A stretch of 64,000 nt of DNA, taken from positions 3,038,001 through 3,102,000 of the forward strand of contig NZ_CP040442.1 in NCBI RefSeq assembly GCF_015191005.1, read 5' to 3'. The notes under the pieces are model-generated. The model made no database searches, had not been told where the DNA came from, and was given only the letters and a program-made list of their open reading frames with translations. Made by a program: the position numbers and the translations under genes. Positions 61,091 to 64,000 of this stretch are shown piece after piece. Position 1 is the stretch's first letter. Each line of letters opens with the position of its first letter. This DNA comes from Kaistella flava (ex Peng et al. 2021). GTDB lineage: Bacteria > Bacteroidota > Bacteroidia > Flavobacteriales > Weeksellaceae.

Positions 61091-62353
61091 TTAAATATTC
61101 ATTAATCGAATTCCGATGCTGCAGCGTAAGCATTCTTTCTTCTCACAAAAATTCCTGAAATGATAAAGTAGAGATTGAGTTTCAAGCGCATTTTTTGGTT
61201 TTACATTCAATGTTTTCCATTGGTCGATGATGGTGTTTTTCTCAGCAGAAATACTTTGGTATAAAGTCAAGATTTCATCCGGAATGTTTTCATCGGTGTT
61301 TTTATGATAAGTGTATTTTAAAGGTAAAACAGCGTTGATCAAAACTAACTCAACGAAATCTTTCGTCAAAGTTTTCTCTCCATGAACGGAAGATATTTTC
61401 CCAAAATTAAATCGATGATCCCAATATTCGCTGGCTTTTACCTTATTAAATAGTTGGTGAATCTCGTCAATGTTTTTTGCATTAATGAGTTTCGAAAAAA
61501 GATTCTGGTTTAGATGATACAAAGAAGCCAGTTGCGAAAGCCGAATTGTTGGAAAGTTCGGTGGTCTAAGTTTTGAAAATTTTGGATGAATATAGAAATC
61601 GGGTAATTGATATTTAACTTTTAAAAATTCAAATTCCCTTTTCCAGATTTTGGTTTGTTCATCAGTCGGTTTTTCCAGCCAACCGCAGATTCCGAAAAAG
61701 AGTGCTTCTAACTGTGTTTGATTTTGACGGATTTTATTGAAAACTTTATAATCAATACTTTCTGCTAATTGTTTGAAAATAAGTGCATTTACTTTTAATC
61801 CAAAAGCATAAGCTAATTGCTGAAATAAAATGGCTTCGTAATTATTTTGATTGCGCTTAAGTGATTCTTCAATTTCGATGGATTTCTCATCTAGCTTTTT
61901 CAGTAAAGTTTCTTCGTGAAAGTTAAAAGGAAAATGGTCTTGATTAAAAATCTTTTCACACGGAATAAATTGTGTTTCCTGAAGCAAAGATTCATATTTA
62001 GAAAGCATATTCTCATCAATATAATCTTTCAATTCGAGCGTTGGAATGTTCTTATTTTTAAATTCTTCAATTTCAACATCATGAATAAAAACAACGTGTG
62101 CAATGATATTTTTGAACTCAGGATTCCCCGAATGTTTGTGAAAAATCCAATCCGATGATTTTACATGAAGTTCGATATTTCCTGCGATAACTAAATCATT
62201 CGTCTTTATTTTACCAAAAAGAAAATCTGGCCCAGAATCAAAATTCCATCTTCCGAAATCTAAAATCTCGAGTTCATTTCCTTCCACATCAATGAAATCA
62301 AAACTTTTGAAAATTTTGAAATTCCACAAATATTGAAGTAGTTTTTCATTCAT
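61091..62353 (-). CDS. DUF2851 family protein
   Basis: The 420-residue protein opens MNEKLLQYLWNFKIF and contains GRWNFDSGPDFLFGKIK, GNIELHVKSSDWIFHKHSG and HVVFIHD, which match the DUF2851 family of Bacteroidetes. The E-x-H-x-K and D-W residues of the N-terminal part recall nuclease-like cores, but this is a guess. A C-terminal cysteine pair (CEKKECLRCSIGIRLM) may bind metal. No signal peptide. It lies 60 bases after bshA on the same strand. Confidence 0.75.
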   Translation of the reverse strand: MNEKLLQYLWNFKIFKSFDFIDVEGNELEILDFGRWNFDSGPDFLFGKIKTNDLVIAGNIELHVKSSDWIFHKHSGNPEFKNIIAHVVFIHDVEIEEFKNKNIPTLELKDYIDENMLSKYESLLQETQFIPCEKIFNQDHFPFNFHEETLLKKLDEKSIEIEESLKRNQNNYEAILFQQLAYAFGLKVNALIFKQLAESIDYKVFNKIRQNQTQLEALFFGICGWLEKPTDEQTKIWKREFEFLKVKYQLPDFYIHPKFSKLRPPNFPTIRLSQLASLYHLNQNLFSKLINAKNIDEIHQLFNKVKASEYWDHRFNFGKISSVHGEKTLTKDFVELVLINAVLPLKYTYHKNTDENIPDEILTLYQSISAEKNTIIDQWKTLNVKPKNALETQSLLYHFRNFCEKKECLRCSIGIRLMNI

Positions 62354-62413
62354 GGTCAGAACTCTTTAATTACAAAGTAACAAAGCAAATTCTGAATAAA
62401 AAAGGTGAAAAGA

Positions 62414-63547
62414 CTATTTTTGAAAGTTATGTAACGTATCGGCGTACATTTTTTCGTAAACGGGTAAGATGTTTTTTAAGTCGAATTTAAGAGCTTGTTC
62501 TTTTGCGTTCTTCTTCATTTGTGCCAATAGAGCATCGTCGCTTAATAATTTTATGGTGTAATTACTCATCGCTTCTACATTCCCAATCTCTGTAAGATAA
62601 CCAGTTTCTCCCTGAATATTCACTTCGGGAATTCCTCCAGCATTGGAGCTTATCACGGGAGTTTCTGCAGCCATCGCTTCGAGAGCGGCCAGTCCAAAAC
62701 TTTCCTGTTCTGACGGAAGTAAGAAAACATCTGACAATTGTAAAATTCGGTACAAATCGTTTACTTTCCCAAGCAGACGAACTTTACTGATGAGATCAGG
62801 ATGCTCTTCTAAAAACTGATTGATGACTTCCATATCTGGACCTTCACCAATAATGATGAGCATTGATTTTACTCTTGCATTGACATTTTTAAAAATCTGT
62901 AAAACATCTCCAACTCGCTTCACTGGACGAAGATTGGAAACGTGAATGAGTATTTTTTCATCGTCAGTAGCAAATTGACGTCTTTGGCAATCGGTGTTAA
63001 CTGTAAATTCACCATTGTCAATAAAATTGGTAATTACCTGAATTTCTTTGGTGATTTTAAATAATTGTAAGGTGTCTTTTTTCAAACTTTCAGAAACAGA
63101 AGTAATCGTATTTGATTGATTGATAGAGAATTCCACTGCATGTTTGTAACTTGGATGTTGTCCTACCAAAGTAATATCAGTTCCGTGAAGGGTTGTCACC
63201 AAAGGAATATCTTTGCCTTCTTCTTTCAACATTTGCTTTGCCGTAAAAGCCGCATAAGCGTAAGGAATTGCGTAATGAGCATGAAGTAAATCCAGTTTGT
63301 ATAAATTCACAACTCGGTAAATCATCGACGAAAGCGCAATATCATAAGGTTGATATTGAAAAAGTGGGTAGGTCTGAACGTTGACTTTATGAAAAAATAT
63401 ATTGGGATTGGTAATGTCTAATCTTGCAGGCAAAGCCGAACTTATAAAGTGCACTTCATAACCTTTATCAGCGAGCGCCATACCAAGTTCTGTAGCAACG
63501 ATGCCACTTCCACCGTAAGTTGGATAACAGAGAATTCCGATTTTCAT
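62414..63547 (-). CDS. bshA: N-acetyl-alpha-D-glucosaminyl L-malate synthase BshA
   Basis: The 377-residue GT4 glycosyltransferase joins GlcNAc from UDP-GlcNAc to L-malate, the first step of bacillithiol synthesis. It has the start MKIGILCYPTYGGSGIVATELG, LHAHYAIPYAYAAFTAKQML, TTLHGTDITLVGQHPSY and the nucleotide-sugar part PSEQESFGLAALEAMAAETPVI with the GT4 E-x7-E motif. All are typical of BshA. The ATG at 63547 matches the family N-terminus. It follows the GH3 gene by 33 bases. Confidence 0.94.
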   Translation of the reverse strand: MKIGILCYPTYGGSGIVATELGMALADKGYEVHFISSALPARLDITNPNIFFHKVNVQTYPLFQYQPYDIALSSMIYRVVNLYKLDLLHAHYAIPYAYAAFTAKQMLKEEGKDIPLVTTLHGTDITLVGQHPSYKHAVEFSINQSNTITSVSESLKKDTLQLFKITKEIQVITNFIDNGEFTVNTDCQRRQFATDDEKILIHVSNLRPVKRVGDVLQIFKNVNARVKSMLIIIGEGPDMEVINQFLEEHPDLISKVRLLGKVNDLYRILQLSDVFLLPSEQESFGLAALEAMAAETPVISSNAGGIPEVNIQGETGYLTEIGNVEAMSNYTIKLLSDDALLAQMKKNAKEQALKFDLKNILPVYEKMYADTLHNFQK

Positions 63548-63580
63548 GTGATTTATTTTTTTTAAATTGAAATTACTCAA

Positions 63581-64000
63581 TTACTGTTTTGTATTTGTTT
63601 TTGTAGGAAGGTCTATTCGTGAAGAAGGATTGAGTTCTAAACCCTGCCCAGCTTTTAAGTTGTCATTCACCAAAACAGGAAGTTTTCCCCAGATTTTAGT
63701 TTCACCAGAAAAAGCTTTCGCAGTTGCAATCATCGAATCATCATTATTTTCGTAAGAAACTAAAACAGTAGAGATTTTAGAAATATCCACATCTTTTAAA
63801 GCATAAGCAGAACCGAAAACGTTTAAGATTATATTTTGATTTTTACTTAAATCAGCCAGAATTTTTTTACTTTCTTCAGAGATTTTATAAGGTTTATACG
63901 CTGTAGAATTATCTTTATGAAAGCCGACAATTACTTTAGAGTTGGATGGAATCGTGGCGATTTCTGAAGCTTTTTTTACGATAATTGTGTTGTTTAGATT
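63581..64000 (-). CDS. Glycoside hydrolase family 3 C-terminal part, N-terminus outside window
   Basis: The frame is open from the right edge of the window to the stop at 63581. The 139 visible residues contain KVIVGFHKDNSTAYKPY, NIILNVFGSAYALKDVD, VLVSYENNDDSMIATAKAFS and GKLPVLVNDNLKAGQGLEL. This matches the C-terminal domain of flavobacterial GH3 beta-N-acetylglucosaminidases, which are often fused to a serine hydrolase domain. The catalytic N-terminal domain is not in the window, so activity cannot be checked. The gene precedes bshA on the same strand. Confidence 0.7.
   Translation of the reverse strand, partial: NLNNTIIVKKASEIATIPSNSKVIVGFHKDNSTAYKPYKISEESKKILADLSKNQNIILNVFGSAYALKDVDISKISTVLVSYENNDDSMIATAKAFSGETKIWGKLPVLVNDNLKAGQGLELNPSSRIDLPTKTNTKQ

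Overview
The window is a piece of an AT-rich chromosome from a flavobacterium, most likely a Chryseobacterium/Kaistella-like member of the Weeksellaceae. The evidence is the Bacteroidetes promoter form (TTTG, about 19 bases, TAnnTTTG) in front of many genes, three proteins with type A C-terminal sorting signals of the type IX secretion system (T9SS), the long form of NusB, both a BshA-like and a BshB1-like bacillithiol gene, and families largely confined to this phylum (DUF6089, DUF2683, DUF3276, DUF2851). There is no rRNA, CRISPR array, insertion sequence or prophage. One tRNA (His) is present.

Layout. 1-1.7 kb: end of an outer-membrane beta-barrel receptor. 1.8-8.9 kb: a secreted C1q-like protein, a leftward housekeeping run (pseudouridine synthase, Nudix, XerD, dCMP deaminase, enoyl-CoA hydratase), then catalase divergent from OxyR. 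8.9-10.3 kb: metK behind a SAM-II/SAM-V-like riboswitch. 10.4-13.6 kb: small beta-barrel, sigma factor with a 44-residue companion ORF, YjjG-type nucleotidase, trpS. 13.7-22.3 kb: a duplicated three-gene module. Each copy has a membrane-anchored TPR-AraC regulator, a TPR membrane protein in the same operon, and a divergent T9SS-secreted HAF-repeat protein. 22.3-30.2 kb: leftward sanA-lspA-DUF2683-DUF6576-dksA-ileS run, an orphan 7TM histidine kinase and DUF2062. 30.3-37.5 kb: topA, a 1014-residue T9SS protein with two tandem modules, and a degenerate arginase-fold protein. 37.6-46.2 kb: polysaccharide assembly genes (GT-C-like protein, GT2, EpsG, WecA-like, Wza, Wzc). 46.4-54.6 kb: DUF6089, uppS, bamA, two Skp-like chaperones, thioesterase, rfbD, bshB1. 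54.6-64 kb: tRNA-His, DUF3276, ABC exporter, nusB, DUF1573 lipoprotein, yajC, palindromic repeats, AspT-like transporter, DUF2851, bshA and the end of a family 3 glycoside hydrolase.

The best candidate for an undescribed system is the duplicated 13.7-22.3 kb module. In both copies the promoter of the secreted HAF protein carries the palindrome TTTCRTGAAA exactly 39 bases upstream of the TAnnTTTG box, with only TTCG near the -33 position. Both regulator genes start 4 bases after a TATTTTTG box, so their mRNAs are probably leaderless. I infer a one-component transmembrane switch: a periplasmic TPR sensor and a cytoplasmic AraC-type DNA-binding domain that turns on its own divergent secreted partner.

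Other points of note are the metK riboswitch with a perfectly complementary anti-aptamer segment, and an isoleucyl-tRNA synthetase whose HIGH signature reads GIHH, a swap linked to strong mupirocin resistance. The transcription-related DksA-like protein has lost three of its four zinc cysteines.
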